NCBI RefSeq assembly: GCF_014384985.1
Contig: NZ_JACRSX010000032.1
Location: forward strand, 1-8,528
DNA length: 8,528 bases
Direction of reading: 5' to 3'
Source of the DNA: Jutongia huaianensis
GTDB taxonomy: Bacteria; Bacillota; Clostridia; Lachnospirales; Lachnospiraceae
The first letter of the stretch is position 1. Each line of letters starts with the position of its first letter. Below, one piece after another: positions 1 to 6,296 of the stretch. The position numbers were made by a program, and so were the translations under genes. Below the pieces are notes generated by a model. That model was given only the letters and a program-made list of their open reading frames with translations. It was not told where the DNA came from and searched no databases.

Positions 1-22
1 GTTTGTCAAAATGTTTTGCCAT
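1..22 (-). CDS. Start of an unidentified gene cut by the left edge, possibly an IS transposase
   Basis: Only the first seven codons are inside the window: ATG then Ala-Lys-His-Phe-Asp-Lys. The start is convincing because an AGGAGG ribosome site (31-36) sits 8 nt upstream of the ATG. A possible weak promoter lies further up: -10 TACAAT (53-58) and -35 TTTTCA (75-80) with a 16-bp spacer. A short inverted repeat, GATAC/GTATC (44-48 and 56-60), lies in the leader. From memory, the N-terminus Met-Ala-Lys-(His/Gln)-(Phe/Tyr)-Asp-Lys is common in small IS3-family OrfA transposases of gut Clostridia, but seven residues cannot prove this. The gene is certain to start here; its identity is a guess. Confidence 0.6.
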
Positions 23-121
23 GATAAATTCCTCCTTCAGTACGATACTTTTATTGTATCACTAATCGACGGAATGAAAAGCTCTCACTTTGACTTGTAC
101 TATTTATATTCTAACACCACA

Positions 122-697
122 CTATTCCAGTACTTTATTCTTGCCCTCTAACACTTCAGCACCATAACCACATAGAAATGAGCAGGCAATAAACATAACG
201 CCCACAATGATAGAGACCTCATTATCAAAGTTTAAGTCTGTCCCTCCATCTGCCGTCCCATTCATAAACCCCGTCATGATCCCCTGTACGATTTCCGCTA
301 AGACCACACTTCCTGTTGGGATAGCCATCTCCATAATTCCAAGTCTTCTCAATTCTCTTGCTCCTGCCTTGGTAAATGGTGTCCCTGCCATCAGTGCATT
401 GCCAAAATAAAGTTCTGCGAACTTTGCAAGTACGGCCTGGCCAATACATACAATCAGCCATGCCACTAAAGCCGTACTGATACTTTTCACATTATAAGCA
501 CCCAAATCTGTCAGCAAACCGTAAATTGTAACACCTCCGATTTTAAAAATCTTACCACTTCCAAATAGATTGCTTAACAGTCCCACAAGGCATCCGCAAA
601 TACCTATCATCGAAAATACAAAAGCCACCTTGCTAAGTATTTTTCCTATTTTTGCAATCTTGTGTAGTATTTTATGATTTTTTGATTTATTTTCCAT
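122..697 (-). CDS. Four-helix integral membrane protein, DUF2975-like
   Basis: 191-aa membrane protein of unknown function. The start is the ATG at 697 because it has an AGGAGG site 9 nt upstream; the frame stays open to 772, but that extension is lysine-rich and lacks a ribosome site. The N-terminus is basic (about residues 2-23). Hydrophobic segments follow at about 24-44, 74-94, 121-145 and 161-178, and there is a charged C-terminal tail. The Gly-Thr-Pro-Phe motif (105-108), followed by an Arg/Leu-rich stretch before helix 3, resembles the DUF2975 family, as does the length. DUF2975 genes often sit next to a small Cro/CI-type regulator, but none is visible here. The stop codon lies directly against the sequence that may be the end of an insertion element, so the original C-terminus could have been altered. 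The family call is tentative; the membrane topology is clear. Confidence 0.75.
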   Translation of the reverse strand: MENKSKNHKILHKIAKIGKILSKVAFVFSMIGICGCLVGLLSNLFGSGKIFKIGGVTIYGLLTDLGAYNVKSISTALVAWLIVCIGQAVLAKFAELYFGNALMAGTPFTKAGARELRRLGIMEMAIPTGSVVLAEIVQGIMTGFMNGTADGGTDLNFDNEVSIIVGVMFIACSFLCGYGAEVLEGKNKVLE

Positions 698-933
698 CTG
701 CTTCTCCCTCCTCATTGACAGCTTCTTTTTCCCTTTGATCTTAAGCATCTTCCTTAATATCGTTTCATACAATCAGATATTTCTTAAGTGCCAGCACCCC
801 ACCATAACAAGCCTCCTTTTCTTGATTTCTACAGTTACAGGGTTACTCTACCGCAATTTGATTCCATTATCGATGTACAGATAACTAACATACATAAAAC
901 CGATACCAAGATGCATAATAATTCATCAATTTC

Positions 934-1059
934 CTATTCTCCCTTCTCATCGTCAACCTCTTTTTCCTTTTTCTCAGATGACACGGGCAGATCATACCCT
1001 GTAACAAAGCATTCCGGCAGCAAAAGAATATCTGCATGATTTTCCTTTCTTTTCCCTTC
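934..1059 (-). pseudogene. Remnant resembling the N-terminal part of a nitrilase-family (carbon-nitrogen hydrolase) protein
   Basis: The gap 698-1107 contains no intact gene. In this stretch the minus strand has an open segment of 41 codons between two stops, with no usable start. It includes Ala-Asp-Ile-Leu-Leu-Leu-Pro-Glu-Cys-Phe-Val-Thr-Gly-Tyr-Asp-Leu-Pro (about 1035-985). That run matches the pattern around the first catalytic glutamate of nitrilase-family hydrolases (hydrophobic strand, Pro-Glu, then Thr-Gly-Tyr). What follows is Lys/Glu-rich and unlike the family. The other two catalytic motifs (Lys, Cys) are absent. I read it as debris of a once larger gene. It could also be a chance resemblance. 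The remaining bases of the gap, 698-933 and 1060-1107, hold nothing I can identify. Confidence 0.35.
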
Positions 1060-1099
1060 TCAAGTAATGAAAATCACGCTTTACAAATTTCCGATATCA

Positions 1100-1149
1100 T
1101 AAACAAAACGCAGAACCAACCCATTTTTCTTTTTGGATCAGCTCTGCGT
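1100..1149 (-). terminator. Probable intrinsic terminator after the KTR gene
   Basis: On the minus strand a perfect 7-bp stem, ACGCAGA (1149-1143) with TCTGCGT (1114-1108), encloses a second imperfect helix of five pairs (two of them G-U), and is followed at once by UUUUGUUU (1108-1101). The upstream arm overlaps the last codons of the KTR gene, so transcription would stop directly after it. It ends the regulator/KTR unit. Confidence 0.6.
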
Positions 1150-1332
1150 CTCAGCATCTGGCTCATTTACGATCCGAATTTTAAATTGTTTTACATTTAC
1201 AAGATACTCTCTCTTGCATTTCGGACAAAATAGCGGTTGATGATATAACACCGTATCTTCCCGTACTTTCGTCCTTGTATTTCCACCACATGCAGGGCAG
1301 AAAATCCACCGTTTTTTTATAGAATATTCCAT
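1138..1332 (-). CDS. Cysteine-rich KTR domain protein (small zinc ribbon)
   Basis: 64-aa protein with two CxxC pairs (Cys12/Cys15 and Cys36/Cys39), the pattern of a zinc ribbon. The flanking residues match the cysteine-rich KTR family: Trp9 just before the first pair, Thr-Arg and Arg-Glu-Asp-Thr between the pairs, Pro-Leu-Phe-Cys-Pro-Lys-Cys at the second, Val-Lys-Gln-Phe after it, and the ending Glu-Pro-Asp-Ala-x-Thr-Gln-Ser. Length is normal for the family. The ATG at 1332 has an AGGAG site about 5-6 nt upstream. It starts 15 nt after the stop of the winged-helix gene, so the two are probably co-transcribed. Members of this family are typically found in Tn916-type and related conjugative elements; their function is unknown. 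No conjugation, integrase or resistance gene is present in this window, so it may be a relic or an independent cargo gene. Confidence 0.85.
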   Translation of the reverse strand: MEYSIKKRWIFCPACGGNTRTKVREDTVLYHQPLFCPKCKREYLVNVKQFKIRIVNEPDAETQS

Positions 1333-1347
1333 ATAATCTCCTTTTTA

Positions 1348-1854
1348 CTATAAATCAACAGGTGATGAAACTAATGTAATCTGCCTTGATACACTTGTTT
1401 TTGTAACTGGTTTTGACATATATTTTGTTGCAACTTCATTCATTTCTGTCAGAAATTTTATAAATTCCTCATCTGTCAATGTCAGTGTACAACTGGTCAG
1501 CATCAATAAATCCTTTCGTGGATCTGCATGACCACTGGAAAAATATTTTGCAAATGCAGCACACAGACTTAGCAGCGACATCTGAACAACAGTACCATTC
1601 TCATCATCGACTTCTAATGCCTCTCTATTCAACGAATAAACATTTTCCACCGTTCCACGAATTCTATTTTCCTCAACAACAATGATAAATGCACTATCAT
1701 TCAATATTTTTATGTGACGATATAAGCTGGCACTTGGAACATCCGGCAATTCTTTTTTTATTTCCTTTACGGTTCCTTTTTTATGAACCAATAAATATTG
1801 AATAATTCTCTGACGAACAGGATTCATAAAAACTTCCGCAATTTCTGTCTTCAT
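1348..1854 (-). CDS. Winged-helix (ArsR/HTH_20-like) transcriptional regulator
   Basis: 168-aa DNA-binding regulator. The N-terminus (Met-Asn-Pro-Val-Arg-Gln-Arg-Ile-Ile, residues 10-18) is typical of ArsR-like winged helices. The helix-turn-helix covers about 27-52, with Ser-Ala-Ser-Leu-Tyr-Arg-His as recognition helix, and the wing covers about 56-75. A C-terminal helical domain (about 90-165) is likely for dimerisation or ligand sensing. No metal-binding Cys/His cluster of classic ArsR sensors is obvious. The ATG at 1854 follows an AGGAGA site. Its promoter contains a perfect inverted repeat between -35 and -10, which suggests that the protein represses itself and the downstream KTR gene. 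The ligand is unknown. Confidence 0.85.
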   Translation of the reverse strand: MKTEIAEVFMNPVRQRIIQYLLVHKKGTVKEIKKELPDVPSASLYRHIKILNDSAFIIVVEENRIRGTVENVYSLNREALEVDDENGTVVQMSLLSLCAAFAKYFSSGHADPRKDLLMLTSCTLTLTDEEFIKFLTEMNEVATKYMSKPVTKTSVSRQITLVSSPVDL

Positions 1855-1885
1855 TAAGTTTCTTCTCCTTTTATTCTCTATTTTA

Positions 1886-1913
1886 ATTATATTCTCACTT
1901 TTGAGAATGCCAA
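1886..1913 (-). promoter_or_regulatory. Promoter with operator in the -35/-10 spacer, for the winged-helix regulator
   Basis: Minus-strand -35 TTGGCA (1913-1908) and a perfect -10 TATAAT (1891-1886) are 16 bp apart. The spacer overlaps the perfect inverted repeat ATTCTCA-N4-TGAGAAT (1891-1908; arms of 7 bp). A protein bound there would block RNA polymerase directly. The start codon follows about 30 nt downstream of the -10. The repeat is a natural candidate site for the regulator encoded just downstream. Confidence 0.75.
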
Positions 1914-2025
1914 GTATTTATTTTACATATTGCAAATCCAGCGTTTTGCACTTAGCTCCACTCTACGTTACGAGCATTTTCCTATGCCATAATAAAAGGC
2001 ACTGCATTCCGGATTCATCCTCCGG

Positions 2026-2346
2026 TTATACAATGCCCTTGATATTCTCTGCAAAATATTTAATCAGTATATTTGCTATATTTATGGATATGATCGCTAC
2101 AAGAATGATTACAAGGATTGCCAAGATCCTGCTTGTTAATAATTCCGAATTACTACTGTCAAAATCTCTTATTAATCATACAATATTAGCTATTATGACT
2201 AAACCATTCGCACAATACATCAATCTTTTATTAAGATAAATGATAACGGAGATGATCAATGGAATCCCGTATGTCCATACTTCATCAATAGAATTGAATA
2301 ATACAACGATTACATATGCCAAACTTTCATCCCAGCCTCTTTCCAT
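2026..2346 (-). pseudogene. Decayed membrane/sensor region of a chemotaxis-receptor-like protein
   Basis: One minus-strand frame of 107 codons is interrupted once, by TGA at 2176-2178, and ends with TAA at 2026-2028. Before the stop it encodes two hydrophobic helices separated by a charged turn (Tyr-Leu-Asn-Lys-Arg); after it, Leu-Ile-Arg-Asp-Phe and a long helix of about 25 residues ending in Lys-Tyr-Phe-Ala-Glu-Asn-Ile. Both halves in the same frame with continuous helical character point to one former protein. Paired helices followed by an Asn-rich juxtamembrane segment recall the multi-helix sensor part of clostridial methyl-accepting chemotaxis proteins. The cytoplasmic signalling domain is missing, and an in-frame TAA lies directly upstream of the first ATG. 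No good ribosome site is seen. The rest of the gap between the regulator promoter and the methyltransferase (1914-2025 and 2347-2548) has only the terminator at 2421-2453 and short frames I cannot support. Confidence 0.5.
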
Positions 2347-2420
2347 TTATATCCTTACCGTTTTGCAGATTTCTTTCCCATGCCTCATCATCAATTTTCT
2401 CATCATGAAACATTTTACAG

Positions 2421-2453
2421 AAACAAAGGACAAGAAAAGTAACTTTCCTGTCC
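2421..2453 (-). terminator. Strong intrinsic terminator downstream of the methyltransferase
   Basis: On the minus strand an 11-bp stem with a 4-nt loop (2453-2428, arms GGACAGGAAAG and TTTTCTTGTCC, with two G-U pairs) is followed directly by UUUGUUU (2427-2421). It lies about 95 nt past the methyltransferase stop and would end that transcript before the decayed gene. On the plus strand there is no T-run after the hairpin, so it acts in one direction. Confidence 0.75.
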
Positions 2454-2548
2454 ATTTATCTTCACTTTATTTATGGTTTTCCTGTGAAATGATTTTGCAT
2501 CGGTTGTCATATACCGAATCTGTTTAATTTAATTTCCATCGTCTTTTC

Positions 2549-3190
2549 TCATGACTTTCTTACAACACAATGCATCCGCATTCCCTTGCGGATCTCAATT
2601 TTTTCTACGTTTAATCCTGCTTTCCTGCAGCACTCCGTAACCGTTTCTTTTGTTGTAGTCCTGACATCACCGTGTCCGCACAAATTTGCAAGCGGAAGTT
2701 CAATATGATCCATCAGCCAAACCAAAAGCTTATTCTCACTCGTCACATCTCGTAGAATCAATCTTCCTCCCGGCCGCAGGCATCGCTTGACACTGTCGAA
2801 AAACCCCTGTGGATCCGGATAATGATGGAAACTGTTCGAGCAGATGATTGCATCAAACGAGTTTTCCTCAAAAGGAAAATTCTCACAATCCCCTACAACA
2901 AACTCAGCATTTGCAATATGTTTCGCCTTCGCCTGCTCGATCATTGCCGGTGTCAGATCAAGTCCGGTATAATGTCGATCCGGATATTTTTCTGCCAATA
3001 GGGAAATCATCGGAGCCGGACCGCATCCGGCATCCAGTAGATCAGAGAAACTCTCCTTTTCCAATTCTTCCAAAATCTCCGGATAATCCTTCTTGCACAT
3101 TTCATATATGCCGGCGTGATCACTCTCATATCTTTCCGCAACTTGTGTAAATTCTTTCACCGACAATTTCTTGTATTCTTCATTCGTCAT
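2549..3190 (-). CDS. Class I SAM-dependent methyltransferase
   Basis: 213-aa soluble enzyme that would transfer a methyl group from S-adenosylmethionine to an unknown acceptor. Rossmann-fold motifs are in order: motif I Leu-Leu-Asp-Ala-Gly-Cys-Gly-Pro-Ala (51-59), the acidic ribose-binding end of strand 2 Gly-Leu-Asp (77-79), motif II around Gly-Asp-Cys-Glu (100-103), Phe-Asp-Ala-Ile-Ile-Cys-Ser-Asn-Ser-Phe-His-His (112-123), and Leu-Arg-Pro-Gly-Gly-Arg-Leu-Ile-Leu (138-146). This is the Methyltransf_11/UbiE-like pattern, and the length is usual. The ATG at 3190 has AGGAG 9 nt upstream; the frame is open to 3262, but that extension has no ribosome site. The gene lies 99 nt after the membrane protein gene and may share its transcript. 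The substrate-binding C-terminus (about 150-205) gives no clue to the acceptor. Confidence 0.9.
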   Translation of the reverse strand: MTNEEYKKLSVKEFTQVAERYESDHAGIYEMCKKDYPEILEELEKESFSDLLDAGCGPAPMISLLAEKYPDRHYTGLDLTPAMIEQAKAKHIANAEFVVGDCENFPFEENSFDAIICSNSFHHYPDPQGFFDSVKRCLRPGGRLILRDVTSENKLLVWLMDHIELPLANLCGHGDVRTTTKETVTECCRKAGLNVEKIEIRKGMRMHCVVRKS

Positions 3191-3232
3191 GCTTTTTCTC
3201 TCCTCTTTAAAAACAACCAGTTTCAAAATCTG

Positions 3233-3248
3233 ATACATTACTATGTAT
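3233..3248. promoter_or_regulatory. Inverted repeat upstream of the methyltransferase
   Basis: ATACAT-N4-ATGTAT is a perfect 6-bp inverted repeat, about 43 nt upstream of the methyltransferase start. Its size and symmetry would suit a dimeric repressor. I could not find a well-spaced -35/-10 pair around it, so its role is uncertain. Confidence 0.3.
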
Positions 3249-3289
3249 TGATCAAATGCCACAACTTCTGCCTCAAACCAGCTTTGTAT

Positions 3290-3688
3290 TTACCAGATCC
3301 AAAGCACCAGTAGGGAACTCAACGCACCAATAACGGCAAAAACCGGGATCATCGGAATACATCCTTTTACATGAAACCATTTCTGATGATATTCTTTATC
3401 CATATGTTCCGTCCCCGGAAGCCGAATCTTTTTAATATTTGCAAATAATACCCAGTCCAGAAAAAAAGTATCCCATGCAAAAAGTGCAAGTGCATAACCA
3501 TATGCTAAAAGAACTCCCTGCACAAAAGTCTTTGCTCCGGCGATATGAAGCATCCTTGCAAACAGAAACATGAATGCAATAAGTGTTATTACCTTTTTGA
3601 TCAGCATCAATGTATTCAGCTTTTCTCTTGTCGCTTCCTTATTTTGCGAGCGATAATAGGCATCCTGTATTTCCTCTTCAAGCATCAT
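3290..3688 (-). CDS. Integral membrane protein of unknown function, N-terminus possibly truncated
   Basis: 132-aa protein from the Met-Met at 3688/3685. An acidic, polar N-terminus (Leu-Glu-Glu-Glu-Ile-Gln-Asp-Ala-Tyr-Tyr) is followed by Arg/Lys residues and hydrophobic segments at about 31-49, 53-71 and 108-130. A polar stretch between the last two contains Leu-Pro-Gly-Thr-Glu-His-Met-Asp-Lys-Glu-Tyr-His-Gln-Lys-Trp-Phe. I do not recognise a named family. The frame is open up to an ATG at 3787, but that extension would span the likely promoter (-10 at 3717-3722), so the later start is preferred. No start in this frame has a good ribosome site, which is unusual here and suggests that the gene lost its original 5' end. 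It is followed after 99 nt by the methyltransferase. Confidence 0.6.
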   Translation of the reverse strand: MMLEEEIQDAYYRSQNKEATREKLNTLMLIKKVITLIAFMFLFARMLHIAGAKTFVQGVLLAYGYALALFAWDTFFLDWVLFANIKKIRLPGTEHMDKEYHQKWFHVKGCIPMIPVFAVIGALSSLLVLWIW

Positions 3689-3691
3689 CTT

Positions 3692-3745
3692 GTTAGTTGT
3701 ATCTAACCCATGTTTTATAATACACTTTTTTTGTACCATTTGCAA
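3692..3745 (-). promoter_or_regulatory. Likely promoter and leader inverted repeat of the membrane protein gene
   Basis: Minus-strand -35 TTGCAA (3745-3740) and -10 TATTAT (3722-3717) are separated by exactly 17 bp. Transcription would start near 3710, about 20 nt before the chosen ATG. The leader carries GTTAG-N6-CTAAC (3692-3707), a 16-bp element that could be a repressor site. Confidence 0.5.
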
Positions 3746-3855
3746 GTGGGTAAATCTGGCACAAACAAATACAGATCTTCCACCCATAAGCTTGAGGAGG
3801 CCAAATGTATCCTTCTTTTACAGGACTTTTTCTATTACGTGATATTTTTTATCAT

Positions 3856-4488
3856 TTATAAAGCATCCAATTTACCATGTTCCATTTCATATACTTTATC
3901 ACATAAGATTTCAATATCTTCTGATAAATGTGATGATAATAAAATCGTTTTTCCTTCCTTCTTTAATTTCAATAAATATTTTCGCATATCTAAAACACCT
4001 TCCTTGTCCAAACCATTAAATGGTTCATCAAGAATCAGTATCTTAGGATTTTCCATTATGGCCTGTGCCAATGCCAGACGCTGCCTCATGCCCAAAGAAT
4101 ATTTTTTGACATTTTTCTTCATATTAGGATCAAGTCCAACCCTTTCCATTGCATCTTCAATTTCAGATTTTTTTATCTTGTTCTGAATGGATGCTAACAA
4201 AGCTAGATTCTTTATTCCCGAATAATATGGAATAAAGCTAGGTGTTTCAATAATTATACCTGCGTCAGGTATAAAATCAACATCTTTTCCAATCCTTTTT
4301 CCATGCACCTGTATTTCTCCATGTGTAGGATGTACAAACCCACATATGCATTTCATAAGCATTGTTTTTCCACTTCCATTCCGCCCTATGATACCACTAA
4401 TTTCTCCTTTCTCACACTGCAAACTGACATTTTCCAAAATTCTATTTTCTTTAATTTTTAGTGAAACATTTTTTATTTCTATTACCAT
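3856..4488 (-). CDS. ABC transporter ATP-binding protein
   Basis: 210-aa cytoplasmic ATPase that would power the two permeases encoded just upstream. Motifs in order: Walker A Gly-Arg-Asn-Gly-Ser-Gly-Lys-Thr (35-42), signature Ser-Leu-Gly-Met-Arg-Gln-Arg (131-137), Walker B Ile-Leu-Ile-Leu-Asp-Glu-Pro (150-156), D-loop Gly-Leu-Asp (159-161) and switch His187 in Ser-Ser-His. The Leu-Gly-Met-Arg-Gln form of the signature is typical of BcrA/LanF-type ATPases from antibiotic and peptide export or self-protection systems. All catalytic residues are present. The ATG at 4488 follows an AGGAGG site; the frame extends further up but over the preceding gene. It starts 13 nt after the permease stop and is last in the row. 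I see no clear terminator after it. Confidence 0.93.
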   Translation of the reverse strand: MVIEIKNVSLKIKENRILENVSLQCEKGEISGIIGRNGSGKTMLMKCICGFVHPTHGEIQVHGKRIGKDVDFIPDAGIIIETPSFIPYYSGIKNLALLASIQNKIKKSEIEDAMERVGLDPNMKKNVKKYSLGMRQRLALAQAIMENPKILILDEPFNGLDKEGVLDMRKYLLKLKKEGKTILLSSHLSEDIEILCDKVYEMEHGKLDAL

Positions 4489-4501
4489 ATTATGCTCCCT
4501 C

Positions 4502-5335
4502 CTAATAAAACATTTTATTCTTGAGTTGTTTGAGCGATAAAAATATAAGTATCCCCTCAGCTGCAACCAAATATAGATAAGAAAATAATAGAGGAACAGA
4601 AAACTGTTTATATACATATTTATTATGTAATGCAAGTACGGCATGGCAAAAAGGAGAAATCCACATCACTCCCATATGATACTCATTAAAAATGAGCACA
4701 AATAAAATCAATAATATGTTTAAAATTATTCCAATCAATTTTTTATTTAGAATTGAAAAAAAAAGAATGATCGTTCCCATGAGTGTCAAACACAACACCA
4801 GTAGCATTATACCATGTGCCAAAGATTGATATGGCGAATAATATTTAAACACCTGTTGGTCTACAAACCGATTATTATCAGATAACAGCATTTCGTAATC
4901 TGTTTTATAAAATACTGTAAAATTACTCCAAATATTGCCAATATAGGAGTATTTAGAACAACAAAAAATACTACAAACAAGCAAAAGAAATATATATATG
5001 ACAGCACATACAGAAATTTGCATAATTTCACCAAAAAGCCAGTTTCTTTTTCCTGTTCTATATATCAATAAAATTTGTTCACTATTTATCCTCGGAACAC
5101 CTGCCAATATAAAAATAAATCCAATCAAAAAAGCGACTAAATAATACCAATGATTTACACACATTATAAAACCTTCAAAAACGCCTAACGGCTGGCCCAC
5201 CTGTAATGCATGATTTACCATCTGACGTACTCCATTATCAATAATAAAACCAATAATCAACAACAAAACAATGATTTTTTTATCCGTAAATGTTTCCTGC
5301 AGTCCAGCACGAAGTATAAGAATTATTTTTTTCAA
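4502..5335 (-). CDS. ABC-2-type transporter permease, second of a pair
   Basis: 277-aa membrane protein starting with TTG at 5335, chosen because AGGAGG lies 6 nt upstream; no ATG with a ribosome site is available nearby. Hydrophobic helices are at about 20-38, 64-82, 105-125, 174-195, 199-217 and 247-267, giving six spans as in ABC-2 permease subunits. Between helices 2 and 3, Glu86 and the run Tyr-Arg-Thr-Gly-Lys-Arg (92-97) form a short amphipathic segment. A similar Glu...Arg-Thr-Gly-Asn-Lys-Arg stretch is found in the partner permease. It is probably the coupling helix that contacts the ATPase. A large loop outside the membrane would lie between helices 3 and 4 (about 128-172). The gene lies 29 nt after its partner and 13 nt before the ATPase, so a heterodimeric pore is likely. 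The substrate is unknown. Confidence 0.85.
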   Translation of the reverse strand: MKKIILILRAGLQETFTDKKIIVLLLIIGFIIDNGVRQMVNHALQVGQPLGVFEGFIMCVNHWYYLVAFLIGFIFILAGVPRINSEQILLIYRTGKRNWLFGEIMQISVCAVIYIFLLLVCSIFCCSKYSYIGNIWSNFTVFYKTDYEMLLSDNNRFVDQQVFKYYSPYQSLAHGIMLLVLCLTLMGTIILFFSILNKKLIGIILNILLILFVLIFNEYHMGVMWISPFCHAVLALHNKYVYKQFSVPLLFSYLYLVAAEGILIFLSLKQLKNKMFY

Positions 5336-5364
5336 AATATCCCTCCTCAAATGACTAACTACTT

Positions 5365-6264
5365 TTATCCCTCACTTATATCCAATTGTTTTTGTGATAA
5401 AAAAATTCCTCCCCCAAAATTGAATATACAAAATAAAAATGCCAATAATACTGCCCATATCTCTCTGTTTTGATAAAACCCACTATTCCCGGCAAAATGA
5501 AGAAAAATAGGATTTAGTATGTCTGCTGCCGTACCTGCAATTGTTGCACCATCTGTAACATATTTTCTAAATAATTCTTCAACCACTCTGCTTTGCACAT
5601 AACAGAGAAAAATGCTTCCCCCGAAAGCAGTATATTTATCTTTACAACAAACAGCCATGAAATAGCAAAAAGAACCACACATTACTGAATAAAAACAAAA
5701 ATATACAATACCTTTAATCAGCTTACAAACAATACAAAACAACGAAATATCCTTACTGTTTTGTATCATATTTCCAGAAAAAACAAAATAAATGATCTGA
5801 AAAGAATCATCTGAAATCGGAACATTATCATAAAATATAATCAATGTAACATAATATAGGAATATTGACACGCAAGATATTACAATAGAACTAACAATAT
5901 TGGATAATATTTTAGATATATAGTAATTTTTTAAAGAACAACGACAAAGAATTAACCGTTTATTTCCTGTTCTTATTTCTTCCAGATAAATCATCGCCCC
6001 TGGCAGGCCACATATTACCGGCATCAATATAGGCAGATAAGTATTATCACTCCACATGGCGTTCATTCTGACCAAAAAAGAGGAATCACTGCACATCTTC
6101 CAATTATTATGAAATTTATTCCATACTGCACCAATAATTGTCGTAGATGTGTCATCCAAAAGAACATGACCACTATCACCAAATAAAAAAGTAAAATACA
6201 AAAGGAGAATAGAAATAACTAAATAAACATTTATAATGTTTTTTTTAAGTTCTAATTTTATCAT
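5365..6264 (-). CDS. ABC-2-type transporter permease, first of a pair
   Basis: 299-aa membrane protein. The ATG at 6264 has an AGGGAG site 6 nt upstream. Likely helices are at about 11-28, 76-94, 121-145, 182-206, 212-226 (weak) and 270-289. A hydrophilic external loop (29-75) lies between the first two, a common feature of ABC-2 permeases. The segment Glu-Glu-Ile-Arg-Thr-Gly-Asn-Lys-Arg (95-103) matches the corresponding stretch of the other permease and probably couples to the ATPase. The many cysteines (for example 107, 109, 206, 207) are not arranged in a known metal motif. It begins 32 nt after the lipoprotein stop and is followed after 29 nt by the second permease. Its sequence is strongly AT-rich. 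Confidence 0.85.
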   Translation of the reverse strand: MIKLELKKNIINVYLVISILLLYFTFLFGDSGHVLLDDTSTTIIGAVWNKFHNNWKMCSDSSFLVRMNAMWSDNTYLPILMPVICGLPGAMIYLEEIRTGNKRLILCRCSLKNYYISKILSNIVSSIVISCVSIFLYYVTLIIFYDNVPISDDSFQIIYFVFSGNMIQNSKDISLFCIVCKLIKGIVYFCFYSVMCGSFCYFMAVCCKDKYTAFGGSIFLCYVQSRVVEELFRKYVTDGATIAGTAADILNPIFLHFAGNSGFYQNREIWAVLLAFLFCIFNFGGGIFLSQKQLDISEG

Positions 6265-6296
6265 AGTCTGCTCCCTTACTGCTTTAATTTGAACAA

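Noticed and set aside
834..1005. 10-nt inverted copies GTTACAGGGT (834-843) and ACCCTGTAAC (996-1005)
   Set aside because: They are about 150 nt apart with no other structure, and likely occur by chance; they do not fit a terminator or a transposon end.
788..1039. Open frame on the plus strand in the gap after the DUF2975-like gene
   Set aside because: Ser/Phe-rich low-complexity translation, no ribosome site, and the opposite strand carries the nitrilase-like motif.
2176..2178. In-frame TGA read as tryptophan or selenocysteine
   Set aside because: The other genes use TGG for Trp and several end with TGA. No selenocysteine hairpin is evident, and the gene is also truncated at both ends, so decay explains it better.
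1901..2527. Two consecutive plus-strand open frames
   Set aside because: No ribosome sites and no family features. They are antisense to the helical frame of the decayed receptor and cross a minus-strand terminator.
2430..2540. Minus-strand frame of about 31 codons starting Met-Thr-Thr-Asp downstream of the methyltransferase
   Set aside because: No ribosome site, and its end lies inside the terminator hairpin.
3787..3858. Short plus-strand frame of 18 codons after AGGAGG near 3792-3797
   Set aside because: The ribosome-like site is well placed, but the peptide is short, has no recognisable character and runs into the end of the ATPase gene. There is no plus-strand promoter I can defend.
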